Shown: positions 1 to 10,990 of the stretch, one piece after another
Position numbering within the stretch: position 1 is the stretch's first letter
Layout: every line of letters starts with the position of its first letter
Source: Echinarachnius parma
Lineage: Eukaryota > Echinodermata > Echinoidea > Clypeasteroida > Echinarachniidae
DNA length: 64,000 nucleotides
Assembly: GCA_037951105.1 (NCBI GenBank)
Contig: JBAMJV010004319.1
Coordinates: 24,481 to 88,480 of the forward strand
Direction: 5' to 3'
The notes under the pieces: generated by a model
The model's input: only the letters and a program-made list of their open reading frames with translations
Told to the model about the DNA's origin: nothing
Databases searched by the model: none
Made by a program: the position numbers and the translations under genes

Positions 1-410
1 TTTCCTTATGTATTTCTTTGTTTTTGGAATTTCTTATGTATTTCTTGGTTTTTTCGACTTTTGTTTTTTATTGTTTTTTACAATGGAATAAATTATTGAC
101 CATTATCCAACAATTTTTAGCCCAAAATCAAATGATTGCAGTGATTAGAATGAAAAATAATGAAGGTTTTGTCTATTCTAAGAACAAATCAATTTCCATA
201 GGATTTGTACACAAATCACAAAATTTAGTAATTTTCGGGCCGCCGCTCACTTACAAAAGGTCACGTGACTTTAGAACGGTATACCCGGTCGTCGCAAATT
301 TGGTCTCAAATGTTGCGCAAGACCTGCGCGCGTTGCGGAATTATCGCGCGAAAAGTCGAGGGGGGGGGTGGATTCCACCCCACGTCTGGTTAGGGTTAAA
401 CTCACATTAG
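1..410. mobile_element. Dispersed repeat, family D, copy 1
   Basis: Matches 8350-8471 plus 9013-9290 along most of its length (shared TTATTGACCATTATCCAA, GTGATTAGAATGAAAAATAA, TTCACTTACAAAAGGTCACG). Ends in a G9 run and TGGATTCCACCCC. Starts before the window. No coding capacity. Confidence 0.6.
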
Positions 411-716
411 GGAAATGTTTGATGAATCAATCACACATATGTTTATACGCACTGTGAGCGGCGTTACTTCAAGTGATAATACACTCATAACATGGATTCT
501 GAGTGCATGCGGCAGACGAATCACAAAAATGCCTTAACTGGCTCATTATATATCGATGATCTGGCTATAAACATCTTACGGCTGACACAGAGTGTCGATT
601 GGCATCGAATATCAAATATAACTACGATAATAAAACAAGACACATTTTCACTCAAATATGATTTTGTTGATTACAGTGGAACCTTGATCATCTTAAGACC
701 ATGAAAATTATCTTGT
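411..716. other. Unassigned AT-rich DNA
   Basis: No gene, tandem repeat or inverted repeat seen. Short open frames have no recognisable similarity. Confidence 0.4.
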
Positions 717-825
717 TATATGTGACCAGCTATAGCAAAACCCTGCACTTGTTGGTAAAAATCAAAATGTAGATTATCATACTATTAGAAAGGCCTCATC
801 ACAAGTTTTCATTTGATGCTGTGTT

Positions 826-1545
826 TTATAAAAACGGCTCCGGTAAATTCAGTAACGTGATTGGTTAAATCCGGTCACCTGACTATTTATTAATTTCAAC
901 AAACATGCAGAAACTGCGTAACACATATGCGTTGTCACTTTTTGTTGCGCAGTATTTGCACGACTGTGACGTCACAATGCTTGTTTACATTGTTTTGATC
1001 AAGATTGAAGTAAAAACTCGCGAAGAGTGATAGTAAAAAAAGATGGAAAATGCTTTGTTTTGTAGATTATCTGTTCTGTAATAAATAAATGTTGGCAGTT
1101 TCGTAAATTATATGGTAAGTGGTTTGATATTACTAAGTTTGGGAATGGAAATGTATACAGTCCTTTTATAATTCTCACTTTTACGGACAATTTTTCGGCG
1201 ATTTTGCATCGAACTGAATTTGGTGAATTTGACTCTTGACAGAGCATTTTGCTGCAGAAAGAAATCAGTCAGTGAGTGCAGGTAGTGATGATGAATTTTG
1301 TAAATTCCTAATAAATTCACACTCTAGAGAGTAGATAGACTGGGTTATTAATTGTGGCAAGTCTGTTTCAAATAATCCAAACAATTCCGTGGTTGAGCTC
1401 GTTTTATAAAACAAATAATACTACAGTCTTATTATCGTGCATCATGTAAATGTATCGCACTCTCGGTTTTGTTAGATGTGCGCTACGCACATTTAAACAA
1501 AACCTTGCGTGCGCTGCATTTACACAACGCACTCTAGACCATGTA
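826..1545. mobile_element. Insert 1 in the family G copy
   Basis: About 720 bp that split the family G repeat. It holds the hairpin GATGTGCGCTACGCACAT near 1473-1490 and TTTTATAAAA close to both sides, but I could not fix its termini or a target duplication. Family unknown. Confidence 0.4.
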
Positions 1546-1610
1546 TTATTTGTATACTAACATATTGGTCAATAATTGGCGAAGATATGATTGTTTCAAT
1601 TTTACAATCA

Positions 1611-2502
1611 TACACCGTGTCCCAGAAAAAACGAAACCGGGTTTCATGGCAGAAATTTTATGTTATAATGAATAATTTCCTTGATGATATATATATGTCT
1701 GAAAAGCTACGTGTCTCTTCTTTTATTTGATATACAACTTATGGCACATAATTCACGCATGACTGAATTAGAACGATAGAAAGTGGTGTTACCAAAATTC
1801 AATTTGCGCGCAGAAATTGCAAGTTTGGGTGAGGTTTTGGGGAGAGTTTTAAGAGTAGTAAACGTACTTATTTTGAAAAAGGACAGACACCGCATGAAAA
1901 TTCATAATTTTATCTTTAATATGACACCTCATGATTAAAAAATAAATTATATATGCCAGAGAACGAATACAATGAAAACATGCTTGATTCCAGCCCAAAT
2001 GAGTAACTTTCCTGTAACTTGCCTGTTTCCTGATCCCCATGTTTGTGTGAATTCACTCATGCATCAACGTCCATTGTCAGCTGCTAGTCAGGAAAGCTGA
2101 GCGACTTCTTACTCAACTTTCACTCATTCGGGCAGAAATCAGGCATGTTTTCATTGTACTCGTTCTCTGGCATAAATCATTTATTTTTTTAGCATGAGGT
2201 GTCATGTAAAAGATAAAAATATGAACTTTTATGTGGTGTTTGTCCTTTTTAAAAATAAGTACGTTTACAACTCTTAAAACTCACCCAAACTTCAAATTTA
2301 TGCGCGCAAATTGAATATTGGTAACACCACTTTCCATTGTTCTAATTCAGTCATGCTTGAAGTATGTGCCATAAGTTGCACATCAAATGAAAGAAGAGAC
2401 ACAGAGCTTTCTAGGCATATATATATCATTAATTAAATTATTCATTATGACAGAAAATTTCTGCCATGAAACCCGGTTTCGTTTTTTCTGGGACACGGTG
2501 TA
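1611..2502. mobile_element. Fold-back element with TACACCGTGTCCC ends, inserted in family G
   Basis: 892 bp inverted repeat: left arm to about 2010 mirrors right arm from about 2100, including the terminal CACCGTGTCCCAGAAAAAAC and inner CGTACTTATTTT. Comparison with the uninterrupted repeat at 38110-38355 indicates a TA target, so a Tc1/mariner-type non-autonomous element is likely. No transposase is encoded. Confidence 0.75.
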
Positions 2503-2780
2503 TATCTTTTACACACATTATGTGAACTTAAAATGCCCATTTCTTCAAAACATTAATTACCGCCAAGTGCAGGGTTTTGCTACAGCCAGTCACCTATGAC
2601 AAAAGAATATGAAGAGCTCTGACCAGTAAAATTAATCTATTCCATACCAGACTTTGCAGTGCCCATATAAGCACACCTGGTTCCCGTAGGCAATGAATGA
2701 GTGAACTTTATAAGTTTGTTTTTTTGTTACATCAAATAAGGAGTTTCCACTGTATATAGTGACAGCGCAATCATACATAC

Positions 2781-2913
2781 CTCTTGTCTGTGGAATGAGC
2801 GGCGTGTGCACGGTGATGTAGTCACACTTTGGCCACATGTCATCCAGTGTCATCCACTCAATGTTGTACTGCTTGGCCTCGTCAGCTGGTACAATCGGGT
2901 CAAAACCGATTGT
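2781..2913 (-). CDS. PHGDH: PHGDH exon 5 (last exon in the window)
   Basis: Acceptor CCTTTTCAG, donor GTATGT. Continues [20 protein letters not shown] and ends [16 protein letters not shown], phase 1 out. The next family block (NCARGG and onward) was not found between 1 and 2780, so the next intron must exceed 2.7 kb. Confidence 0.95.
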
Positions 2914-5900
2914 CTGAAAAGGAAGAAATATTAGATGTTGCTTTAATATGATTATTGAATTGCAGGTAGATGAACAGTTTGCTTGCAGTAAGCGCCTACA
3001 TGTATGTAAGAAAGAGAGGGAGGGGATATTCCTGAAAAGAATTGTGTAGTGATTCAATCTTGGGTAATACCAAAAAGGACTGAAAAATACTAACAGTTAA
3101 AAAATGGAATATCAAAGATATTGCAAGACCAGTTAAATTAATGATCTCACTTTACATTGGCCAGCAAAAAGTTAAAATGTTATCAAAAAGATTTGATTTT
3201 GTTTCATACAATACGTATTCTGGGACACCACTTATAATAAATGCCGGGAGAAAATATTATGAAAATTATCAGATTGATAAGAAATATTTGGGTAACAGAG
3301 ATACAGGTCTCCTGTGCCCTCTCTCTCATTTGTTACCGTCATTCCAAAGGACTGCATGCGTTGGGCGACCTCACGACCTATCCTGCCCAATCCCACAATG
3401 CCAAGTGTCTTGCCGAAGAGCTCTGACCCCATGAAGGCCTTCCTGTCCCATTTGCCCCCCTTCAGAGTTGCATGGGCCTGCGGAATACTCCTGTACAAGT
3501 ATACAACATTTACAGATGTTATGTGAAGTTTATTTGCATCTCTTAACAATAAATAAGATGTGAAAAATCAAACATCCTGATCTAAAAATAACATAAATTG
3601 TGATACAATATTGCAATTAAATTCACGTTTTTATAAAGTCCTGTAGATGGTCCTGTTGTGTATTAAACCCGAAGATGTTCATAAGTCTTAAGTTATATCG
3701 TAATTATTCATGATCTAAATTAAAAGGTCCTCAAAGAAATTCAGAGAAGTTGCCACCAAGTGATAATTAGCTAATTTGAATATTTATAACATTTGGTCAG
3801 AGGTCAGTTTCTATCTAGGAATGGTACACAAGAATCCATTTCCAGTAATCATTTGCATATTTATGAATATTATTGATGTTCAGAGGCTACAACATCCAAT
3901 CAATGAGCAATAAGTAAAGGGTTTTATTTTTCAGTCATGTTCTAACTTCTAAATATCGGTTGCCACCATAGCACTTGTAAGCAATTGAGTACCAAAAATG
4001 GATATCTTACCCCCTAAAAATACCCTAGAATAATTGTTTCAATGAATTGTTACTTTTTCTAGATATAAACAGACCTCTGACCTTATTTCAGGGATATGCA
4101 AATTAGCTTATTATCTTAATGCTAATTAAAAGAAAAACTTGGTGGATCTTCAACTGCATGCAGTCAAAATGAATGCCTCCGCAATCGCACAATTTGTATG
4201 ACCTAGTGACCCTTATCAGTACATCGGCTCCTCAAAATACATACATTTCATTTTAATTTCAATCATTTTATTTCCAAACTTTAAATCGTAAAATACAAAA
4301 TACAAGTTCATGTACATATGATCATACAAATCAAATAACATTAACATAAAGTTAGATTCAAGTAATGTAATATTAAATTTAAGTAAATGTAAACATAATA
4401 CGGAAATACTGAATGCCCGCAAAGCTCAGAGAGCTTGAAAAAAGGGTCAACATGGTAAGATGGTAAACGTATACATCAATTGTCTGTTAACTTTACATGT
4501 ACCATACCAAGTTTGTCAACCAATTCTTGAGATATCACGATTACGAGCTTTTTTGCATATAATGAGCCCTGTGACTTTTGACCTCATGACCCCAAAATCA
4601 AATCACTTCATTCTCTCATTACGATACATACATGTACCAAGTTTGGTAATAATCTTTCAATTGGTTCTTGAGATATTGCAACAAGCTATTTTCATGAGGC
4701 ATGAGCCCTGTGACTTTTGACCTCATGACCCCCAAAATCTAATCAGTTCATTGGCTCCTCAAGATACAAACGTATACTAAGTTTGGTGACAATAAGTCAA
4801 TCAGTTCTTTAGATAACGCCATAATGAGCTATTTTTGCATTATAATGACCCCAAATTCTAATCAGTTCATTGGCCTCTCAAGATACATACATGTATCAAG
4901 TTTGGTGGAATTCTGTAAACTTAAATTTTTGTATGGTAATCCATCAACCAGATCTTGAGATATCAATATTACAACTATTTTTGCATATGAAATGAGTCCT
5001 GTGACCTTGACCTTTCCTCTCATGACCCCACAATTATATGGCTACATTGGCTCCCTAAGATACATTCAGGTACCAAGGTTGATTAAAATCTGACATTCAG
5101 TTCTTGAGTTTATACAATTACAAGCAATTTTTGCATATAATGAGTCCTGTGACCTTGACCTATGACCTCATGACCCCCAAATTGTATGGGTACATTGGCT
5201 CTCTATAATACGTTCAGGTACCAAGTCTGCTTGAAATCTGACATTCAGTTCTTGAGATTTTGCCATAACAAGCTATTTTTGCATGTATATTGAGTCATGT
5301 GACCTTGACCTTTAACCTCATGACCCCAAGATTATATGGCTTCATTGGCTTCCTAAACTACATCCAGGTACCAAGTTTGATTTTATTTTGACATTCAGTT
5401 CTTGAGATTTTGCATTTGCAAGCTATTTTTGCATAATATGAGCGATGTGACCTTGACCTTTGACCTCATGATCCCCAAAATCTAATCAGATCATTGTCTC
5501 CCCAATATGTACACTCATACCAAGTTTAAAATTGATCTGTCAATTGGTTCTTGAGATATCGCAAGAACGAAAACGGGACGCACGTACTGTACGTACAACC
5601 CCAAAACATAATGCCTCCGGCCACTTCGTTGGCAGAGGCATAACAATTCTTCAAACTTCATGAACACCATATTGACATTTTCTTGAATCATCTAATAAAA
5701 GCTTCTTTATTTTGGATCGATTGATCTTTACGTAATCACTAAGTCAACATCCAAAAAACGCTTCACTGTGTGAACATTACCTTGACAAACAGCAGATCAT
5801 GGCACAGGTGTGTTCAGCTGCACTGAGTGTGTTCCCACCAGGTGTACTGCAGAAAAGGGAAGACAAACAATTATAGTGACCTTTATATTCATGTTATTAA

Positions 5901-8900
5901 CACTGCTCCTTTCAAAATCGGACTAAATGGTCATAAAGCACTTCAATATATCACCAACAGGCTGTTTGAAACAATGGGCAAAATATTTGGTTATTTACAC
6001 TTCCTCATTATTAGTTAACAGATTTATAAATACAAACCTGCATGCACCGTTCATAATCATGACATTTGTATAGGTTATCGAGCAAGGAAAAGAGTCTTTG
6101 TGGCTCAATGGTTGAGCACCAGTCTAGCAATATGGAGGTCTCGCACAAACAAGCATTTGCAATGTGATATGCGCTATATAAAAACTGTGTATTATTATTA
6201 TTATTATACAAGTAGATGTGGCCAGCGTAGACGGGCCAAACGGACAGTGAATTTAGGCGGCTTTCATAAATGTTTTAACTGATATTTCTGCATTTAACAT
6301 TACTAAGGTTCGGATTTGTCCACACACGCCCCTTTTTATGCTATTTCAACAATACTAATCAATTAGTTTGGCCAATAAATGTATTTCCGATAATTTTCCC
6401 AAAGCGAGCATTTGGCTTTAAGATCCTTACAGAATACCATCTCATAACACCTACTTCATAACAATGACTCCTTGACGCGTGGCAGCCTTGATGTCAATGT
6501 TGTCTACCCCTGTTCCAGCCCTTCCAATGATCTTCAGCTTGGTAGCTGCCTGAATGACCTCGGCTGTCACCTTTGTGGCTGAACGCACGATCAGTCCATC
6601 GTAGTTCTGAGATAAATAAGGAGAAAATTACACACATATGATGAACGTTGATTAGTATGGCTAGAATTAGACCCGTTTTTCTTTTCCACTCATGTAACAA
6701 CCATACAAGTATTCGTGAATAATATATTTCATATTCATATATTAAGATTTCACGCTTCATTGGAACCCGATGGACATCACCCTTGCCAGGTAGGTCATAC
6801 CACACCATGCGTCACGCATAATTGTTTTCCTGGTGAGAGCGCTGAACTAGCGGCATCCGCAGAAATCCGCGGGTTTTGGTCAGAGAAAGGCGATCACGAT
6901 TTTAGCGATACGACTTCCGAAAATTCTTTAAAATGTCAACATCCCCATGGTATGACGAAAGAGACTGGCATTCTACGCCTCCCCCACACCTTTTGCACAC
7001 GTCATTGCAATGGCAATGCAACCCATCCTTGCATCATAATAATCATAGTAACACAATCATAATGGTTGAGTAGCCATGCAAATTCATTTTTTTTGCTAAT
7101 TATTATGTTTTAGAGGGGCAACACGACAACCCCGATAACCCGTTAAATAGCAGTTCAGCAAAATAAAGCCATTAGTATTTAGTTTTGCTAGTTTTTGCCC
7201 ACGAATAATATTTCAGAACCCTACCCCTGTGCACCCCGTAACTACACCACTGGTATCACTTCACTGCTCCTCCTAAAAGTTTAATTTCCAAATTCAGTAC
7301 TATCTCGTGGTATACGTTTGATATATTTTTGCATTTTAATAAAATAACGCTCTGTATTATTTTGTATTATGTATCGTGAGTGGATACCCCCCCCCCCCCT
7401 TCCCTGGTAGCTTCGCCACTGACAAAATAATACATTTTGCAGAGATGCCAACCTTCAGAAACCAAAAAAAGTATTCTGAACGGTAAAAACAGTATTTTTA
7501 ACCAAAAAAAGTATTTTCAGAGCAGCCAACCACGAGAGGAAAAAAAAAATCATATTTATTCGCGAAGTCAATTCCCGCAGCAAAAATATTCCCTGTTTGC
7601 GTTTTATATAAAAGTTGTTTCTGTCAATCGCACAGCGTTTTAATGAGTCTGTTTCGTTTATTTGTGCTATATTTAAAATATGTAACTTGAGTTATAATTT
7701 ATCAGGGTTCAACGTTAATGTTTTTGCCATTTTCCGACCGTCACACTAAAGTATGGTGAAGGGAAAAAACAAAAACAAACGTATTTATTGCTTAGAAAAC
7801 GTACTGCCGTATTAACATCAACAAAACGTACTAAATACGGCAAAAAAAGGCCCTGAGTGCGCCCTAACCCTAAATTTGATGGATAGTAGTATAGGTCAGA
7901 AGTTGGATTTGGGGGCTATGGCAGTATTAGTAAGCCTCTTGACTTGCAGGAGTGGTTAGATTTACATGATTTAGTGGCTATATAACTATAAGTTTGATTT
8001 ATTGGCTATGGTTAGATTTAGTGGCTATGGACTATGCCACTAGGCAGTATGAAAATTAAAGTTATTTATCCCCTTAACCCTAATCAGCCAGGGGGGGTGG
8101 ATGGAATCCCCCCCCCCCCCCCCCCGAGATCTCGGCCGACAAACCCACAGTCGCCACAAAATGCGACATAATCTACAAGGTTGCATTGTTATTTTTTTGG
8201 AAAAAATCCATTTCTAATTAATTATGCAAATTTATGCAGAAATCTTTTTGTCTCTAACTTACTAAATATCTTGCTCAGAATATGCTAATTTTGTGTAAGA
8301 ATATTCTTTATGACGTAATTAACAGGTTTTCAACATCTAAAATTGCGACAGCCAAAATTTTCCTATAAATGTATTTCTTTTTTGTGAAATTTCTTATGTA
8401 TTTTCTGTTTTTTATTGTTTTTTTCAATGGAAAAAATTATTGACCATTATCCAAACGTTTTTAGCCAAAAATTAAAGTGATCCAGGTAAAGTGTCTAACT
8501 CCACGAAAAATACTTGGAGCTTCCTCGTTTCTCTTCTGCCGTGTTGTTTGGCTCATTGTAAGAGAAGAATAAAGTAGGGTTAGATTTTTTCAAATGTCCC
8601 TTTAGTATGAAGATAATTATCATTGAAAATCATTATTTCAAAAGCGTTTGCTAATGCTTATAAAAATTACAATTGCCGTAGCTGAACACGTCCGGCCAGC
8701 GCGCATGGGAAACCTTCCCGACCTGACTGTTGAGCCGAGCGCGTGCAAATTCCATGAATTCTGTACTGTCTGTATGTACACGGGTGCGGATATTATTACT
8801 GCGACAAATCTATGGCAGGCCATCAGTATTCGGTGATAAAATATGAACTCAATATTTGTTTTTTTCACTAGTTAGGTAAACAGTGTTCGTTTTCTTTCAA

Positions 8901-10481
8901 ACTTTCACAAATCTTTCAATTGTATTACAATGATTACAATGATATTGATATAGGATTGAAGTCTCAAATGTCATTTTGTGCATTATCTGACACTTTACAG
9001 GGATCACTTTAAATAATTGCAGTGATTAGAATGAAAAATAATGAAGGTTTTGTGTATTTTAGCAAAAAATCAATTTCCATAGAATTTGAACACAAATTTA
9101 TCACAAAATTTAGCGATTTTCGGGCCGACGTTCACTTACAAAAGGTCACGCGACTTCAGAACGTTATACCCGGTCGTCACGAATTTCGTATCAAAAGTTG
9201 CGAAAGACTTCAATGACAAAACTCATGAAATCGTGCGGCAATACCTGCGCGGCATGCGCGCATTGCTGAAAATAAGAAGTCATTGATGCTTCAGAAGCAT
9301 AACAAATCAAATAAATCATACAAATTTACTATTTTACAAAATAGTCATCAGGAGTCAGAATAATGATTGATAGGCTTAAATGGGGAAATATACAACAAAC
9401 ACAGGATCAAAACACCTTTTCAACTAAAATTTCTCATTGAATTCCAAAAATACAGAATTTAAGCTTTGATTTTATACCAAATTTGTATCATAAAAATGCT
9501 TGTAAAATTGTTGATCAAATGTCCACTTTGGCATGGAATTGCCCATGTGTAAAATACTTTGTATACACATGACACACTACGTGTATATTATTCTATAGCG
9601 TCGACGTTGGGTCGTAACCATTAACAACTGGGTCAAAGTAAATTGCCTATTTGACATTATATTTTACTGTAAAGGCCGACAGTAAAATATTTCAGCAATA
9701 ATGTCAAATAGGCAATGAAAGGGAAAGTTTTCGGGGTCATCATTGCAGCGATCAAAGGAATATGACAAGGTCTACCGTAATAAATCATCAATCTGAGGTA
9801 AGTTATCATTCTTTTTCAACAAATTATATCTCACGTATGGTAGGTTGAGGAAATAATGCTGGCCATGGTTAGATCTAAACAAAATTAATAAATAATACAT
9901 TTAAACTTGATAAATCACCTCGTTGCAAAATCCCCCCAACATTTCGAGCGACGTATCGTCACAGCGCTGTGCTACGCACATACACAGCGCTGATCACAGG
10001 TTTAGATCTTACTTCTTAGCTATTACTAACTAGAGTACTAAGAGTAAGACTAAGTAACTATTAGTTTTTTTAAAACTAATTATTACAAACTTTCTTCTGT
10101 ACTAAACTCTAATTTCTAAAGAGGGAAAATGCAAAAGTGACAATGATATTTGCTAACTCATTGCAAACACAAAATTTGCTAAAATTGCCCCATTTTACCT
10201 CAAAATATGAGATCATGCGTATAATACTTATGAAACAAAAAAACAGCTGTGCAGCTGTAGTTGAGTGTTGGTGAATCGTGCGTTACCATGCATCCTTCTC
10301 ATGACCCCCGTTCTGCCGCGCGCGTCGGCCGAAAATCCCCAACTCACCGGTATTTCGGCTAGCAGCTCTTCTTTACTCAATTTCGTTTTGTTGTCTACGG
10401 CAATTCCGTTAGCTTCAGTATTTCTGTACATTTCGGTGACACACTGTCACTTATCAGAACCCTTTGCAGAGAAAACGCCAT
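2781..10481 (-). CDS. PHGDH: D-3-phosphoglycerate dehydrogenase, 5' part (five exons; gene continues past the left edge)
   Basis: Cytosolic NAD-dependent oxidoreductase that oxidises 3-phosphoglycerate to 3-phosphohydroxypyruvate, the first step of serine synthesis. Exons on the minus strand: 10348-10481, 6455-6606, 5781-5846, 3337-3490 and 2781-2913. All have GT donors and AG acceptors and the phases agree from exon 2 on. Visible landmarks are the substrate-domain stretch [11 protein letters not shown] (exon 2), [12 protein letters not shown] (exon 3), the nucleotide-binding GLGRIG loop (exon 4) and [12 protein letters not shown] (exon 5), all close to vertebrate PHGDH as I remember it. The catalytic Arg/His region and the C-terminal domains lie outside the window; no further exon was found in 1-2780. 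The start is the ATG at 10481, which gives the family N-terminus [12 protein letters not shown]. Odd point: exon 1 is 134 nt and needs one more base to stay in frame. AVL9 lies upstream in the same orientation about 10 kb away. Confidence 0.95.
3337..3490 (-). CDS. PHGDH: PHGDH exon 4 with nucleotide-binding loop
   Basis: Acceptor ATACTTGTACAG, donor GTAACA. Encodes [20 protein letters not shown], then [16 protein letters not shown] and MQSFGMT. GLGRIG is the GxGxxG dinucleotide-binding loop of the family. Confidence 0.96.
3541..4169. other. PHGDH intron 4 sequence without recognised features
   Basis: AT-rich intron DNA with several TGCATATTTATGAATATT-like stretches; no repeat ends or coding exon seen. 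Confidence 0.4.
4170..5642. mobile_element. Tandem-unit element, family S, copy 1
   Basis: Bounded by inverted ends ATGCCTCCGCAA...and...GGCAGAGGCATAA. The interior is about eight diverged units of roughly 145 bp (TTCTTGAGATAT, GCTATTTTTGCATATAATGA, GTGACCTTTGACCTCATGAC, AAGATACATACATGTACC). The right end has a GGGACG/ACGTACGT stretch. Position 5454-5466 is a perfect TGACCTTTGACCT (DR1). No open frame. Lies in PHGDH intron 3. Confidence 0.85.
5781..5846 (-). CDS. PHGDH: PHGDH exon 3 (66 bp)
   Basis: Acceptor TTTTCTGCAG, donor GTAATG. Encodes [20 protein letters not shown] then LSR across the junction. It was placed by family similarity and phase (2 in, 2 out), as it is too short to stand out alone. 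Human PHGDH has Leu where this has His in AAEHTC. Confidence 0.92.
6090..6210 (+). mobile_element. tRNA-derived SINE with (ATT)n tail
   Basis: A-box-like TGGCTCAATGG at 6101-6111 followed by GGTTGAGCACC, then a short body and the tail ATGCGCTATATAAAAACTG with a run of ATT. The tail is the same as the 3' end of the LINE at 30343. B box poorly preserved. In PHGDH intron 1 or 2 region, upstream strand opposite to the gene, between exons 3 and 2. Confidence 0.7.
6455..6606 (-). CDS. PHGDH: PHGDH exon 2
   Basis: Acceptor TTTATCTCAG, donor GTAGGT. Starts in phase 0 with [13 protein letters not shown] and ends two bases into the Asn codon of NTPGG. Holds [17 protein letters not shown], the most conserved stretch of the N-terminal domain. 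Confidence 0.95.
6607..8349. other. PHGDH intron 1, left half: no gene recognised
   Basis: Contains C runs at about 7388-7400 and 8108-8125, a stretch at 7437-7870 that repeats AAAAAAAGTATT motifs and resembles the 'GCCAACC' element at 13393, and a stutter of GATTTAGTGGCTAT units near 7940-8040. No exon, RNA gene or complete element seen. Confidence 0.4.
8350..9290. mobile_element. Dispersed repeat, family D, copy 2, split by a family C element
   Basis: Flanks of the 8472-9012 insertion align end to end with 1-410: CCATTATCCAA before it and GCAGTGATTAGAATG after it are adjacent in copy 1. Confidence 0.75.
8472..9012. mobile_element. TTAA-ended MITE, family C, copy 1
   Basis: Ends TTAAAGTGATCCAGGTAAAG and CTTTACAGGGATCACTTTAA; 541 bp, internally part palindromic. 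Same family as 40218-40770 and, more distantly, 41478-41830. TTAA at both ends matches the target duplication of piggyBac and Kolobok elements. No coding region. Confidence 0.85.
9291..10347. other. PHGDH intron 1, right part, with two hairpins
   Basis: TTGCCTATTTGACATTAT pairs with its inverted copy at about 9640-9716 around an AAAGGCCGACAG loop, and CAGCGCTGTG...CACAGCGCTG folds at about 9962-9992. Otherwise AT-rich intron. Confidence 0.5.
10348..10481 (-). CDS. PHGDH: PHGDH exon 1 (first coding exon, apparent 1-nt loss)
   Basis: From ATG 10481 the frame reads [12 protein letters not shown] then PKCTEIL, and closes 28 codons in. A second frame starts around 10418 and reads [20 protein letters not shown], which is clearly the continuation. 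One base is missing near 10413-10420 relative to an open exon, so this is either a real frameshift allele or a sequence error. The donor GTGAGT follows 10348 in phase 0. An in-frame ATG at 10431 could start a shorter protein that lacks the first beta strand (VLISD). Confidence 0.85.
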
Positions 10482-10950
10482 ATTTGACCTCCAACTTTTG
10501 TTGAAAAATACAATTCTCCGAGTTTAAGAAACTTGCAGCATTGAGTGCATGCAGCATGCAGGCCTTTCAATGACAGATAAATCGGCCGGATCGTCCGAGC
10601 GAGGCCGGCCGGCCACGTACACGTAGCTCACACATGCATGCATGGCCGGTAGTTTTCCACGTGCGTCGCAATTGCCGTCTGCTAGCGCTAGGTGCTGTCG
10701 GGTATGAAGCCATAATCCACATTGATATTGCAGGAAAACGCAACACTGTAGCAACGATTGTGTACAAGTGTAAGTTTGCCGATTGCGTAAACCCGCTGCG
10801 CTCCCCTGAAGTAAGCCGATTCCATTAAAAAGGCGCGAATCAGCAGCAGACTTCATCTGGACCATCGATATCTGGACCATCGATGACAAATTGAGAGTCG
10901 ACCTGGATGCACCCTCGCTCCAAGCAAATGGACACCTGCATAACAATACA
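10482..10950 (-). promoter_or_regulatory. PHGDH 5' flank, GC- and CpG-rich
   Basis: The 470 bp upstream of the PHGDH start are GC-richer than their surroundings, with GGCCGGCCGGCC near 10604-10615, an E-box CACGTG at 10658-10663, and a direct repeat of TCTGGACCATCGAT near 10855-10885. No TATA box stands out. Minus- and plus-strand open frames here look like by-products of the base composition. Promoter role is inferred from position. Confidence 0.35.
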
Positions 10951-10990
10951 ATGAGACAGTTAGGCAGCTAAGGGCCTGAAATCATAACCG

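Larger units (their letters stand above)
717..2600. mobile_element. MITE family G copy, interrupted twice
   Basis: The three pieces 717 to about 825, about 1546-1610 and 2503-2600 together match the intact copy at 38110-38355 in reverse orientation, ends included (TGTGACCAGCTATAGCAAAA). The breaks fall at about 826-1545 and at 1611-2502, where other DNA has inserted. Confidence 0.75.

Noticed and set aside
6090-6210. Functional tRNA gene
   Set aside because: Only the A-box side is tRNA-like; no cloverleaf can be formed and an (ATT)n tail follows, so it is a SINE.
10524-10946. 140-residue minus frame upstream of PHGDH
   Set aside because: GC-rich 5' flank; no similarity, no splice link to PHGDH, and the PHGDH start at 10481 is better supported.
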